From assembly GCA_023440965.1 (NCBI GenBank), contig JAEZRC010000007.1:558001-622000 (forward strand): a stretch of 64,000 nt of DNA, read 5' to 3'. This DNA is from Bacillota bacterium (GTDB lineage Bacteria; Bacillota; Clostridia; Oscillospirales; Ruminococcaceae). This document shows, one piece after another, positions 9,413 to 17,586 of this stretch (its first letter is position 1; each line of letters begins with the position of its first letter). Under the pieces are notes generated by a model, which saw only the letters and a program-made list of their open reading frames with translations, made no database searches and was not told the DNA's origin. A program made the position numbers and the translations under genes.

Positions 9413-9895
9413 TTATTCAAATTTTATTAGTTTTATGATTTTCGGGTTTCTTTCCATGGTTTTAAAGAGAATTATTCCTAAAACAGAAACACAAGCAAAC
9501 TCCCCTGCTGCAACCTGAAGAATTGAAAGCCATATTGGAGCATTGAATGCGATTTTAAGTTCAATAGCAACAACAACTGCATTGATTACAACAGGCATCA
9601 GAGATGCGATATATATATTTTTGCTTTTTATAATAAGCAACAGTGAAATTAATGTTGCGAGTGTGCCGAATGGTACATCAAGTGCTAACATCGGGCTGAA
9701 AAGGTTTGCTATTGCACAACCGAGTGTTAACGGAATTATGTAGTCTTTTTTGTAAAAACACAGCAACATCAATGCTTCTGCTATTCGAAACTGTATTCCC
9801 CCATAAGACATAAAACTGAGTGAAACCGTAAGTACAACATAAACTGCGGCAACAACGCCGAAAACTGCGATACGTTTTGTATCATATTTTTTCAT
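9413..9895 (-). CDS. queT: Queuosine precursor transporter QueT
   Basis: A 160-residue integral membrane protein with about five helices, of the QueT (COG4708) family of ECF-type substrate-binding subunits. GGIQFRIAEALMLLCFY (about 32-48) and DVPFGTLATLISLL are family-typical. It captures a queuosine precursor (preQ1 or queuine-like) and needs the shared ECF energising module, which is not encoded here. The identification is backed by the leader upstream, which looks like a preQ1-sensing fold that can hide the AGGGGG ribosome site. The gene stands alone between its leader and its own terminator. Confidence 0.88.
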   Translation of the reverse strand: MKKYDTKRIAVFGVVAAVYVVLTVSLSFMSYGGIQFRIAEALMLLCFYKKDYIIPLTLGCAIANLFSPMLALDVPFGTLATLISLLLIIKSKNIYIASLMPVVINAVVVAIELKIAFNAPIWLSILQVAAGEFACVSVLGIILFKTMERNPKIIKLIKFE

Positions 9896-9904
9896 AAGTA
9901 TAAA

Positions 9905-9967
9905 CCCCCTGTTTTTTTATTTGCATACATTTAGCATGCGTTGAGTGGTGTCCTAGGATACACTCAA
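9905..9967 (-). promoter_or_regulatory. Candidate preQ1 riboswitch in the queT leader
   Basis: On the minus strand, TTGAGTG (9967-9961) pairs with CACTCAA (9947-9941) around a 13-base loop reading TATCCTAGGACAC. That loop is close to the class I preQ1 core (TTCCTAG then ACACC). A second hairpin follows (GCATGC / GTATGC, 9939-9923), then an A-rich strand AAATAAAAAAAC and the ribosome site AGGGGG (9910-9905). CCT in the loop can pair with AGG of the ribosome site, giving an H-type pseudoknot that would block translation. The extra hairpin between stem and A-rich tail is not in the usual class I; class II has one. Assignment to a class is uncertain; the link to queuosine is supported by queT. 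Confidence 0.6.
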
Positions 9968-9972
9968 TCCAT

Positions 9973-10003
9973 ATTAAAAGGTGGATAATTGCTTACCCAC
10001 CTT
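9973..10003 (-). terminator. Rho-independent terminator of fba
   Basis: 11-bp stem (AAGGTGGGTAA with one wobble) closed by a GCAA tetraloop on the minus strand and followed by TTTT, between fba and the queT leader. Confidence 0.75.
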
Positions 10004-10029
10004 ATTAATCATAATTTCAACTGTAGAAA

Positions 10030-10893
10030 TTAAGCTTTGTTAACTGAACCGAAAAGTTCCATCTTTTCTTTAACTGTGCCTTTGATAGCTTCAAAACCAG
10101 GAGCAAGAAGCTTTCTTGGGTCAAAGCCTTTACCCTGCTGATCCTTGCCAGCTTCAATATATTTTCTTGTAGCTTCAGCAAATGTAAGCTGACATTCTGT
10201 GTTTACATTGATCTTTGCAACGCCAAGTGAAATTGCTTTCTTAATCATATCCTCAGGGATACCTGTACCACCGTGAAGAACAAGTGGCATATCTCCTACT
10301 GCGTCTTTAACAGCAGAAAGCGTATCAAATGAAAGACCAGTCCAGTTCTCAGGATATTTACCGTGAATATTACCAATACCTGCAGCAAGCATTGTTACAC
10401 CAAGGTCAGCAATAGCTTTACATTCAGCTGGGTCAGCACATTCGCCCAAACCAACAACTCCGTCTTCTTCACCGCCGATTGAACCAACTTCAGCTTCAAG
10501 TGAAAGACCCTTATCGTTGCAGATACCAACGAGTTCTTTTGTCTTTGTAATATTTTCTTCAATTGGATAGTGTGAACCATCGAACATAATTGAAGAGAAA
10601 CCAGCTTCAATACATTTCTTTGCACCTTCATATGAACCATGGTCAAGGTGAAGAGCAACTGGAACTGTTATATTAAGCTCATCGATCATTGTTTTAACCA
10701 TTGCTGTTACTGTCTTAAAACCAGTCATGTATTTGCCTGCGCCCTCAGATACACCAAGAATTACAGGTGAGTTACATTCCTGAGCTGTGAGAAGTACAGC
10801 CTTTGTCCATTCAAGATTGTTGATATTGAATTGACCTACAGCATACTTGCCATCTCTTGCTTTATTAAGCATATCTTTTGCTGAAACTAACAT
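10030..10893 (-). CDS. fba: Class II fructose-bisphosphate aldolase
   Basis: A 287-residue zinc-dependent aldolase that cleaves fructose 1,6-bisphosphate into two triose phosphates in glycolysis. ALHLDHGS (80-87) carries the catalytic Asp84 and the Zn ligand His85; EAEVGSIGGEEDGV and LVLHGGTGIP follow, supplying further metal and phosphate contacts. Length is normal for the bacterial class IIB enzyme. The start follows TAGGGGGATATTAA. It is monocistronic: a consensus-like promoter lies about 40 bases upstream and a GNRA-capped terminator follows. Confidence 0.97.
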   Translation of the reverse strand: MLVSAKDMLNKARDGKYAVGQFNINNLEWTKAVLLTAQECNSPVILGVSEGAGKYMTGFKTVTAMVKTMIDELNITVPVALHLDHGSYEGAKKCIEAGFSSIMFDGSHYPIEENITKTKELVGICNDKGLSLEAEVGSIGGEEDGVVGLGECADPAECKAIADLGVTMLAAGIGNIHGKYPENWTGLSFDTLSAVKDAVGDMPLVLHGGTGIPEDMIKKAISLGVAKINVNTECQLTFAEATRKYIEAGKDQQGKGFDPRKLLAPGFEAIKGTVKEKMELFGSVNKA

Positions 10894-10930
10894 TTAATAT
10901 CCCCCTATAAAATAATAAACTTACTTAAAT

Positions 10931-10959
10931 ATTATATAACATTATGTTGTAAATTGCAA
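10931..10959 (-). promoter_or_regulatory. Sigma-A type promoter for fba
   Basis: TTGCAA, 17 bases, TATAAT on the minus strand. The same element pair is used upstream of the EF-G-like gene. Confidence 0.7.
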
Positions 10960-11029
10960 ATGTTTGTTATAAAATTATCAAAACAAAATAGCTCTGAAAA
11001 AACACAAACTTTTATATAATATAACCAAT

Positions 11030-11341
11030 TTATTTGAACTTAACAGCGGTTCCGTATGCAATTACTTCAGCGGCACCCTGCATAACTGCAGCTGAAGCAT
11101 ATCGGATATTGATAATTCCATCAGCACCGAGCTGTTCTGCTTCATCACACATTCTTTTTGTTGCCATTGCACGAGCTTCATTCATCATTTCTGTATAGCC
11201 CTTTATTTCTCCGCCAACCAATGTTTTAAAACTTGCCGCAATGTCTCTTCCAAAGTTCTTTGAAAAAATTACACTACCTTTTACGAGAGTTATAGTTTCA
11301 ATTTCCTGTCCTGTAATAAAATCAGTATTTACTAAGATCAT
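11030..11341 (-). CDS. YbjQ family (UPF0145) protein
   Basis: A 103-residue protein of the YbjQ/UPF0145 family, small pentameric proteins sometimes annotated as heavy-metal binding without firm biochemical proof. Family features: an N-terminal strand MILVNTDFITGQEIE, GSVIFSKNFGRDI, and AEQLGADGIINIRY near residue 68 followed by a glycine-rich C-terminus. The start at 11341 is chosen because AAGGAGGAG lies just upstream; the frame stays open further upstream only because it runs through the previous gene. It overlaps the end of the small membrane protein gene by 20 bases, so the pair is cotranslated. Confidence 0.88.
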   Translation of the reverse strand: MILVNTDFITGQEIETITLVKGSVIFSKNFGRDIAASFKTLVGGEIKGYTEMMNEARAMATKRMCDEAEQLGADGIINIRYASAAVMQGAAEVIAYGTAVKFK

Positions 11342-11561
11342 CTTCTTCTCCTCCTTTAATTTCATCAATACGTTCCTTTGTGACATATAAAATCACCGCA
11401 GCAAGAACAGCAGGGATAATTATTGCAAATAACAAACCAATATAATTACTTTCATTTATGCCGATAATTACACATGCAACAGCAATAGCTACATAATATA
11501 AGAAAAAAATCATGCAAATAACTATCGGAGCTATCATTTTTCTTTTGTGCATTGATTTCAT
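11322..11561 (-). CDS. Small two-helix membrane protein
   Basis: A 79-residue protein with two membrane helices (about 10-34 and 41-60), a basic N-terminus and an acidic C-terminal tail, which predicts both ends in the cytoplasm. No family is recognised. GAGGTG precedes the ATG. It overlaps the ybjQ-type gene, so the two products probably act together, perhaps with this protein as a membrane partner; that is inference from arrangement only. Confidence 0.75.
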   Translation of the reverse strand: MKSMHKRKMIAPIVICMIFFLYYVAIAVACVIIGINESNYIGLLFAIIIPAVLAAVILYVTKERIDEIKGGEEDDLSKY

Positions 11562-11608
11562 ATTATCACCTCAATAATAAGTATATCATCTGAATAATAA
11601 AAAATCAA

Positions 11609-12430
11609 TTATTTGTCAGATAAGTTTCTTATATAATGGAATAAATACTGCTGCGCAATTCCCTCAAAGCCTTTTATACATTCAGGAAGACCCACTGGAT
11701 AATACTGATCAAGTACTCTTCTAATCCAGACATCAACAGGGAAAAACTCAAGGCGGTACATTCCATATAATAGCGCACAATCTGCAACTTTTACCCCGAC
11801 ACCGCAGATTTTCATAAGTTCAGTCCTTGCCTCATCAAGAGGAAGTCTTGATATATATTCCAAATCAATTTCTCCCGAAGCAACTTTTTTTGCTGCATCA
11901 AGAATATATCTTGCTCGGAATCCCGCGCGAAGTGGCTGTAAATCTTCAACAGAAAGCTTTGACAATGTTTCTGCTGAAGGGAAGGTATATCCGAAATCTT
12001 TTTTGTCGCCAAAATTTTCACAAAGCCTTTCAACTATTCCTTTTATTCGTGGAATGTTATTGTTCTGTGAAATTATAAATGAACATAAAGCTTCCCACTT
12101 ATCCTGTTTCAATAGTCTTATTCCAGGAGCAAAATCACAGGCCTTTTTTAAAGTTTCGTCCTGAGAAAACAATTCTTTTAATTTCCCATAATCAGTTGCT
12201 AAATCAAAGTAATTGCACCAATAATCAAGGAATTCATCTTCAGAAGTGTTATACAGTACAATCGTGCCATTTTCTTCACCTATTTTTAAGGGCTTATCCG
12301 CAGAAAAACCCTGATATGTATTATCAGAAATCTTTATCCATCTGAACGCCTGTCCGCAATCAAGTGTTTCATCAAGTGAAAAATCGGGCTGATTAAGATA
12401 TATATTATTGTTTTCGTATTTATAATTCAT
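11609..12430 (-). CDS. ogg: 8-oxoguanine DNA glycosylase/AP lyase (OGG1 type)
   Basis: A 273-residue base-excision repair enzyme of the HhH-GPD superfamily that removes 8-oxoguanine from DNA. The N-terminal OGG_N domain carries DETLDCGQAFRW (20-31); the helix-hairpin-helix MKICGVGVKVADCALL (206-221) contains the catalytic Lys214, and VDVW supplies catalytic Asp233. These match the human OGG1 pattern (Lys249 and Asp268). It is divergent from the DUF6062 gene with about 110 bp of AT-rich DNA between. Confidence 0.93.
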   Translation of the reverse strand: MNYKYENNNIYLNQPDFSLDETLDCGQAFRWIKISDNTYQGFSADKPLKIGEENGTIVLYNTSEDEFLDYWCNYFDLATDYGKLKELFSQDETLKKACDFAPGIRLLKQDKWEALCSFIISQNNNIPRIKGIVERLCENFGDKKDFGYTFPSAETLSKLSVEDLQPLRAGFRARYILDAAKKVASGEIDLEYISRLPLDEARTELMKICGVGVKVADCALLYGMYRLEFFPVDVWIRRVLDQYYPVGLPECIKGFEGIAQQYLFHYIRNLSDK

Positions 12431-12540
12431 AATTTGCCTTTCTATTGCTATTTATAAGAATTTATATTAAAATTATATATTATATTATTATTATTTTCAA
12501 CATTATTAAATGGCAAAATGATTGCCAGAGAGGAAATAAA

Positions 12541-13224
12541 ATGAGAGAAAGTATTTTAACCATCCCTGTGAGCGAGATTTTTGATCCGAAATGCGGTTGC
12601 CCGATATGCAAAATGAGAGATATGCTTGAGGATAGATGTGTTGAATATATTATGGGTGCTGCTATGATGGAGCCTGATGTGAGAATTGAAACCAACAAGC
12701 TTGGATTCTGTAAAACACATTTTGATAAAATGTTAAAACAGAAAAACAGACTTTCACTTGCTTTAATGCTTGAAACGCATCTAAATGAGCTTGACGAAAA
12801 AATCGTTAGCAAAAAGGGATTGTTTGAAAATCATAATTCAAAGAAGAAAAAGCTTTCAGCTGTCAATAATGACTGCTTTGTCTGCTCAAAGATAGAATGG
12901 GGCATGCAAAGACTTCTTGAAACTGTATTTGAACTGTATCAGAAGGAAGCTGACTTTGTCAAGCTTTTCAACGAGCAGGAAATGCTATGCTTAAATCATT
13001 ATGAGATGCTTATATCAATTGCCCCAAACAAGCTTGCAAAAGTAAAGCTTAATAGTTTTAACAGCGATTGTGATAAACTGATTAAAAAATACCTTGATGA
13101 ACTTAGAAAAGATGTTTCTCATTATTGCAAGATGTATGATTACAGAAATACAGGTAAGGATGCTGACTGGGGGAATTCGAAAGATTCTATTGAAAGAGCC
13201 ATAAAATTCCTGACAACAAGATAA
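12541..13224 (+). CDS. DUF6062 family cysteine-rich protein
   Basis: A 227-residue protein of a clostridial family known as DUF6062, of unknown function. It has two similar halves, each with paired cysteines: CGCPIC (about 18-23) and FCKTHF in the first, CFVC (about 116-119) and CLNHY in the second. The spacing suggests two metal or disulphide sites. The start at 12541 follows AGAGAGGAAATAAA; an upstream in-frame ATG is rejected because its extension is AT-rich non-coding DNA and covers the promoter-like region. A 6-bp hairpin (TGGCAA / TTGCCA, 12511-12527) sits just before the ribosome site. Confidence 0.85.
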   Translation: MRESILTIPVSEIFDPKCGCPICKMRDMLEDRCVEYIMGAAMMEPDVRIETNKLGFCKTHFDKMLKQKNRLSLALMLETHLNELDEKIVSKKGLFENHNSKKKKLSAVNNDCFVCSKIEWGMQRLLETVFELYQKEADFVKLFNEQEMLCLNHYEMLISIAPNKLAKVKLNSFNSDCDKLIKKYLDELRKDVSHYCKMYDYRNTGKDADWGNSKDSIERAIKFLTTR

Positions 13225-13262
13225 TTGCATAACTATCCGATTAAGTGGACAGATATTACTTC

Positions 13263-13314
13263 AAGCGGTTAAAATCAAGACTTTGTTCTATTGCCTTGAT
13301 CTTTCCGCTTTTTT
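13263..13314 (+). terminator. Terminator after the DUF6062 gene
   Basis: Outer stem AAGCGG / CCGCTT and inner stem ATCAAG / CTTGAT with a long loop, followed by six Ts. Confidence 0.7.
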
Positions 13315-13677
13315 ATTATTTAAAAGTCATATATTGAAAAAATGTTTAATCAATGGGGTTTGTCAAAAAGCCTATTATTTTTGTAGATTTTATATTCAGA
13401 AGTAATTATACATCAATGAATAATTTACTCCTTTTTTCCAATCTACAAAGTGTAATTTTAAAGAAAAAAAGTTATTAACTTTACACCAAAAAAATAAGTA
13501 ACGTAAATAAAAGAGTTTTCAACTGTTTCAACAGAGTTTTCAACATTATTTTGTTTATACTTTCAACTTTTCAACATAGTTATTAACAATATAGTGTTAA
13601 AAGTTCTTATACTTTCTGTATACTGTTGATTTTAGAGTCAATAATTCAATAAACAAATAATTTTTAAAGGTGATTTT
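13315..13677 (+). other. AT-rich non-coding stretch with inverted repeats
   Basis: No gene is supported here. It contains a 9-bp inverted repeat, TTGTAGATT (13381-13389) and AATCTACAA (13440-13448), 50 bp apart; a 15-base palindrome AAAGTTATTAACTTT near 13469-13483; and the cluster of CAACA boxes listed separately. It precedes the small membrane-anchored protein gene at 13678. Confidence 0.6.
13516..13588 (+). repeat. Cluster of six TTTTCAACA-like 9-mers
   Basis: Same-strand boxes: TTTTCAACT (13516), GTTTCAACA (13525), TTTTCAACA (13537), CTTTCAACT (13560), TTTTCAACA (13568) and TTATTAACA (13580). They resemble DnaA boxes (TTATCCACA) with CAACA for CCACA. No dnaA, dnaN or other origin gene is in the window, so function is unknown: relaxed DnaA boxes, another regulator's sites, or neither. 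Confidence 0.5.
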
Positions 13678-13935
13678 ATGTTAAAAGGTATCAACAGACG
13701 AATTATTGAAATTAACAGAACAAATAGTGATTATTTTGAAAAAGCAATTCTTTTTGTTAAGAGCGATAAAATCAGTTGTCCACAGCAGATGCTAACAAGT
13801 CAAGCTGATTTATTCCTAAAAGAATTTACTGATCATAAAAAAAATAACTCTATTAGAGCACGAACAATTATATGCTTGATTATTCTCATGATGTTTGGAA
13901 TTTTTGCATTTTATATTTTATATTCTGTTTTATAA
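13678..13935 (+). CDS. Small C-terminally membrane-anchored protein
   Basis: An 85-residue protein with a soluble helical N-terminal region (1-58, one Cys) and a single hydrophobic helix at the C-terminus (about 62-83), as in tail-anchored or stalk-like proteins. No family is recognised. AAAGGTGATTTT precedes the ATG. The gene lies directly behind the cluster of CAACA boxes and before rlmB, which has its own promoter. Coding status is supported by ribosome site, composition and membrane helix, but not by homology. Confidence 0.6.
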   Translation: MLKGINRRIIEINRTNSDYFEKAILFVKSDKISCPQQMLTSQADLFLKEFTDHKKNNSIRARTIICLIILMMFGIFAFYILYSVL

Positions 13936-13975
13936 TCATAAAACTAGTTTTTTTATTTTAAAAGTAAAATTGCTG

Positions 13976-14005
13976 TTGTTTTTTTACAATAAAATATGCT
14001 ATAAT
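13976..14005 (+). promoter_or_regulatory. Promoter for rlmB
   Basis: TTGTTT, 18 bases, TATAAT preceded by TGC (extended -10). Confidence 0.5.
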
Positions 14006-14061
14006 AATATCATTATTTAAGTATTGTACAAAAAATTATTAATAAGTGGGAATTTAATAAA

Positions 14062-14922
14062 ATGGAAAAAGAATTTAAAAGAAGAACTTCAGATAGAAAT
14101 TTAAAAAGAAACAATGATTTTTCATCATTTAAACAAAATGACAAGCATAGATTTAATAATGAAGAACAATCAGACATAAATGATGAAGATAAAAGCAACA
14201 TTATCGTTGGACGTAATCCCGTTCTTGAAGCATTAAAGGCTGAAAAGCTTATTGATACTATTTATGTCAATTCAGAAGCAACAGGTTCAATCGGGCATAT
14301 AATATCGCTTGCAAAAGAACAAGGTATAGTTATAAAAAATGTCAATGACACAAAGCTTTCTTTGATGACAAAAGGTGCATCTCATCAGGGCATTGTTGCT
14401 GTTGGTGCGTGTGCTGAATATGTCAGCATTGAAAGAATACTTGAAATTGCTCAGGAAAAAGGTGAAGAGCCTTTTATAATTATATGTGATGAAATTGAAG
14501 ATCCACATAATCTTGGTGCTATTATAAGAACTGCTGAATCAGCCGGCGCTCATGGGATAATTATTCCTAAAAGACGTAGTGCATCACTTAACCACACTGT
14601 TTTTAAAACATCTGCTGGGGCAGCAAGCTGGCTCCCTGTAGCAAGAGTATCAAATATAGTTTCAGCTATTGAAGTACTTAAAAAGAGTGGTATATGGATA
14701 TATGGAACAGATTCTCTGGGCGAAAACTATACATCAGCAAATCTCACTGGTAGTATAGGGCTTGTAATAGGTTCTGAGGGTAATGGTATAGGAAGACTTG
14801 TAAAGGACAAATGCGACTTTCTATTAAAGCTCCCTATGTATGGGAAAATTACTTCTCTTAATGCTTCAGTGGCTGGTGGCATCTTTATGTATGAAATTGT
14901 AAGACAACGAAATAAAGCTTAA
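14062..14922 (+). CDS. rlmB: 23S rRNA 2'-O-methyltransferase, RlmB/TrmH type
   Basis: A 286-residue SPOUT methyltransferase. After a charged, poorly ordered extension (1-48) comes the substrate-binding domain beginning IIVGRNPVLEAL (about 49-60), then the knotted catalytic domain with motif 1 DPHNLGAIIRTAE (about 154-166), motif 2 LVIGSEGNGI (about 235) and motif 3 LPMYGKITSLNASVA (about 258-272). Proteins of this group methylate the 2'-OH of a conserved guanosine in 23S rRNA; the exact nucleotide is inferred from the family. The gene ends 20 bases before the P-type-ATPase-like gene and probably forms an operon with it. Confidence 0.9.
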   Translation: MEKEFKRRTSDRNLKRNNDFSSFKQNDKHRFNNEEQSDINDEDKSNIIVGRNPVLEALKAEKLIDTIYVNSEATGSIGHIISLAKEQGIVIKNVNDTKLSLMTKGASHQGIVAVGACAEYVSIERILEIAQEKGEEPFIIICDEIEDPHNLGAIIRTAESAGAHGIIIPKRRSASLNHTVFKTSAGAASWLPVARVSNIVSAIEVLKKSGIWIYGTDSLGENYTSANLTGSIGLVIGSEGNGIGRLVKDKCDFLLKLPMYGKITSLNASVAGGIFMYEIVRQRNKA

Positions 14923-14942
14923 TATTAAAGGAGTTGATACGG

Positions 14943-17543
14943 TTGTCAGATATAAAATTTTCTGTTGATGAAATTTTAGATGAATATTCGAAAAAAAAAG
15001 ATGAACCGAAAAAGCCGAAGTCATCTTACGATGTTGAAGAACTTCTTGACTCGACAGACAAAGGCAAAAAAAATAAGGATAGTAAGGCATTTGAGTTTGA
15101 TAAAGAGGATGCTCTTAGAAAAGAAATGCTGTTTGATAATACACAAGCAATACTTTCTCAATATTCAAATCAAAAATCAAATAACGAAGCTGTTAACGAA
15201 ACAACCCCTTCATTTGACGATACACAATCAATTCTGACCCAATATTCAAAGACTGAAAACAAAGAAATCGCTGACATGCACGAGGATAGTTTATCAGCTT
15301 ATCTTGGAAACACTCAATCAATATTAAAGCAGTATTCTAACAAAGAAGAACAAACTGACAAAAATATAAACACTTTAAATTCAACAGAAAACAACAAACA
15401 GCATAGTAATAGAAATGTACATAAAACCAATGATACTCAAGCACTTTCACATGAAGAAAACTTAGCAAAAACAAATGTCAAGCCTCTCAAAAAAAGTTCA
15501 GGTAATACTGAAATTATTGAAGGTATCCTGAAACTTAAAAAGGAACGTGTTTTAAGCAAGACAGCTGAACTTGTTCCTATTAACAGAAAGAATATAAATG
15601 ATATTCACCTTGATATTACTTCAAAAATAATTCCAAAAACAGAGCAGATTTCTATTCCTGACACGGCAGATGAACTCACAAAAATGAGTATGCTTGCCGA
15701 AAAGAGAAACAGAAAAATCAAGGACTTTGTTCTTTCAACAGATATAGATGATAACAATGAAGATGCTGAGATTCAAGAAGAAGAATATGATATCGTTGAT
15801 GATTTTAATGATATAGAGGATGCCCCAAGCATCGCTAATGAATTAAGTCAGCTAAAGGGTAGTTTTGCAATAAAAGTATGCTTTATGCTGATAGCAACCA
15901 TTCTTTCGTCATACATTGCATTTGCAAATGATTTTGACTGGCCTGTACCTAGTCTGTTGCATATTGACACAAGTCCTACATCATTCCTGTTTGTTAATAT
16001 TGTAATCGGTATACTATGCTTATTTGTTTGTGGTTCCGTTGTTAAAAACGGTATGGCGGGATTCTTCACTTTCAACGCTGACGGTGATAGTTTGCCTGCT
16101 ATTGCGATTGTAACAAGCCTTATTACTTCAACAATATATTTTGCTGAAACTCCACTTATAAAAAATAGCAGAATTCATATATTCATTCCTGTTGCCATTT
16201 GCTGTCTGCTGTTCAACACTATCGGTAAGCTACTAATTGTTTCAAGAGCAGAGAAGAACTTCAAGTATATATCTGATGATAATGAAAAATATGCATTGTT
16301 CCAGATTGATGACACCGAGAAGGCCGCAAAATTTACAAGAGGTGCTTTATCTGGTTATCCTTCACTTACTGCAATGAGAGAAACAGGGTTTGTTGAAAAC
16401 TTTATGAAATCCTCATTCTCATCTGATCTCACTGATGCATACTGCAGAAAAGCTGTTCCAGCTATATTCTTCTCTTCATTAGGTATTGCACTCATTTCTC
16501 TTGTAATGAACAATAATATGGAAATGACAACAAGAATATTTACAGCATTATCAACACTCACCGGAACGATTGCATTATGCGCATCATTTGCTGTTATGCT
16601 TATTGTAAATCTTCCTTTTTCTCGATTGACAAAAAAGATGATTTTATCATCGGCCTGTGTATTGAGTTATGACGGTGTTGAAGATTTCAGCGATACCAAT
16701 TCAGTTCTTCTTGATGTAAATCAGCTTTTCCCTGAAGGAAGCGTTGAACTTATTAATTTAAAACAGCTTTCTGCTACTACAATAGAAGAAGGCATACTAA
16801 TTGCTGCAAGTCTCTCCTGCCACGCAGGAAGCGTGCTAAAATCAACATTTTATAAAATGCTTAAGGGTAATACTGAAATGCTCTATCCTGTTGAAAGCTA
16901 TCTTTATGAAGATACATTAGGACTTTCAGGCTGGATTGGTAATAAGCGAGTTCTTCTTGGGACACGTGAGCTTATGAAAAATCATAGTATTGAAGGATTA
17001 CCAAGTACCGCTAAGGAAGCTGATTATGCAAACGGCAACACTGTCCTTTACCTTTCAGTTTCGGGTGAAGCAACAACAATGTTTATCGTAAAAGTCAAAG
17101 CAAGCATTGGCGTTTCAAAATGGCTCAGAGAATTAGTCAGAAATGATATAACCATTGTTCTTCGTTCTGTTGATTCAATAATATCTTTAAATCTTCTTTC
17201 TGACTTATTCCATATACAAACAGACTATTTCAAGCTTATACCGTTCAGACATCACACTGATTTTGAAGCACAAACGGCATACACGCCAAAGAGCTCATCA
17301 CCGATGATATGCTCCGGACGATTCCAGTCATTTGCTTCACTTATTACTCACGTTAGAAGCCTTAATAAAACAGCGATTGCCGGAATGTTCTTTGTGCTGA
17401 CATCATGTATAATGGGTGTAATTTTATCTTTATGCATGACATTTCTATCATCATTTAGTCAGGTTTCAGCCTCAGCTGCTTTATTATTCAATATGGGCTG
17501 GGTTGCGATACTCTTACTATTTTTAATGTTCAGAAGGAAATAA
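14943..17543 (+). CDS. Degenerate P-type-ATPase-like membrane protein
   Basis: An 866-residue protein. The start is TTG at 14943, because AAAGGAG ends at 14933 and fits only this codon; a TTG at 14934 has no spacing. The N-terminal third is hydrophilic and repeats the motif (N/D)TQ(A/S)IL.QYS three times (near residues 64, 93 and 122). Membrane helices then occur at about 305-430, 490-555 and 805-865. The segment GWIGNKRVLLGTRELM resembles the nucleotide-binding region of metal P-type ATPases (GNR/GTREL type), and LLDVNQLFPEG lies where LFDKTGTLTEG should be: Asp591 stays but KTGT is lost. No TGES, TGD or GDGxND motif is seen. It is probably a catalytically dead relative. Confidence 0.72.
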   Translation: MSDIKFSVDEILDEYSKKKDEPKKPKSSYDVEELLDSTDKGKKNKDSKAFEFDKEDALRKEMLFDNTQAILSQYSNQKSNNEAVNETTPSFDDTQSILTQYSKTENKEIADMHEDSLSAYLGNTQSILKQYSNKEEQTDKNINTLNSTENNKQHSNRNVHKTNDTQALSHEENLAKTNVKPLKKSSGNTEIIEGILKLKKERVLSKTAELVPINRKNINDIHLDITSKIIPKTEQISIPDTADELTKMSMLAEKRNRKIKDFVLSTDIDDNNEDAEIQEEEYDIVDDFNDIEDAPSIANELSQLKGSFAIKVCFMLIATILSSYIAFANDFDWPVPSLLHIDTSPTSFLFVNIVIGILCLFVCGSVVKNGMAGFFTFNADGDSLPAIAIVTSLITSTIYFAETPLIKNSRIHIFIPVAICCLLFNTIGKLLIVSRAEKNFKYISDDNEKYALFQIDDTEKAAKFTRGALSGYPSLTAMRETGFVENFMKSSFSSDLTDAYCRKAVPAIFFSSLGIALISLVMNNNMEMTTRIFTALSTLTGTIALCASFAVMLIVNLPFSRLTKKMILSSACVLSYDGVEDFSDTNSVLLDVNQLFPEGSVELINLKQLSATTIEEGILIAASLSCHAGSVLKSTFYKMLKGNTEMLYPVESYLYEDTLGLSGWIGNKRVLLGTRELMKNHSIEGLPSTAKEADYANGNTVLYLSVSGEATTMFIVKVKASIGVSKWLRELVRNDITIVLRSVDSIISLNLLSDLFHIQTDYFKLIPFRHHTDFEAQTAYTPKSSSPMICSGRFQSFASLITHVRSLNKTAIAGMFFVLTSCIMGVILSLCMTFLSSFSQVSASAALLFNMGWVAILLLFLMFRRK

Positions 17544-17556
17544 ATATTATAAAAAT

Positions 17557-17585
17557 AGCCTGTGGATAAAATCCACAGGCTTTAT
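17557..17585. terminator. Bidirectional terminator
   Basis: Perfect 11-bp stem (AGCCTGTGGAT and complement), AAA loop, T-rich on both flanks; shared by the converging genes. Confidence 0.85.
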
Positions 17586-17586
17586 T

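Noticed and set aside
12445..12540. Upstream start for the DUF6062 protein
   Set aside because: The extra residues are an AT-rich Ile/Tyr run over intergenic promoter-like DNA, and the ribosome site lies before 12541.
13516..13588. Chromosomal replication origin
   Set aside because: The boxes are not true TTATCCACA sites and no dnaA, dnaN, rpmH or gidA lies in the window; kept only as a repeat cluster.
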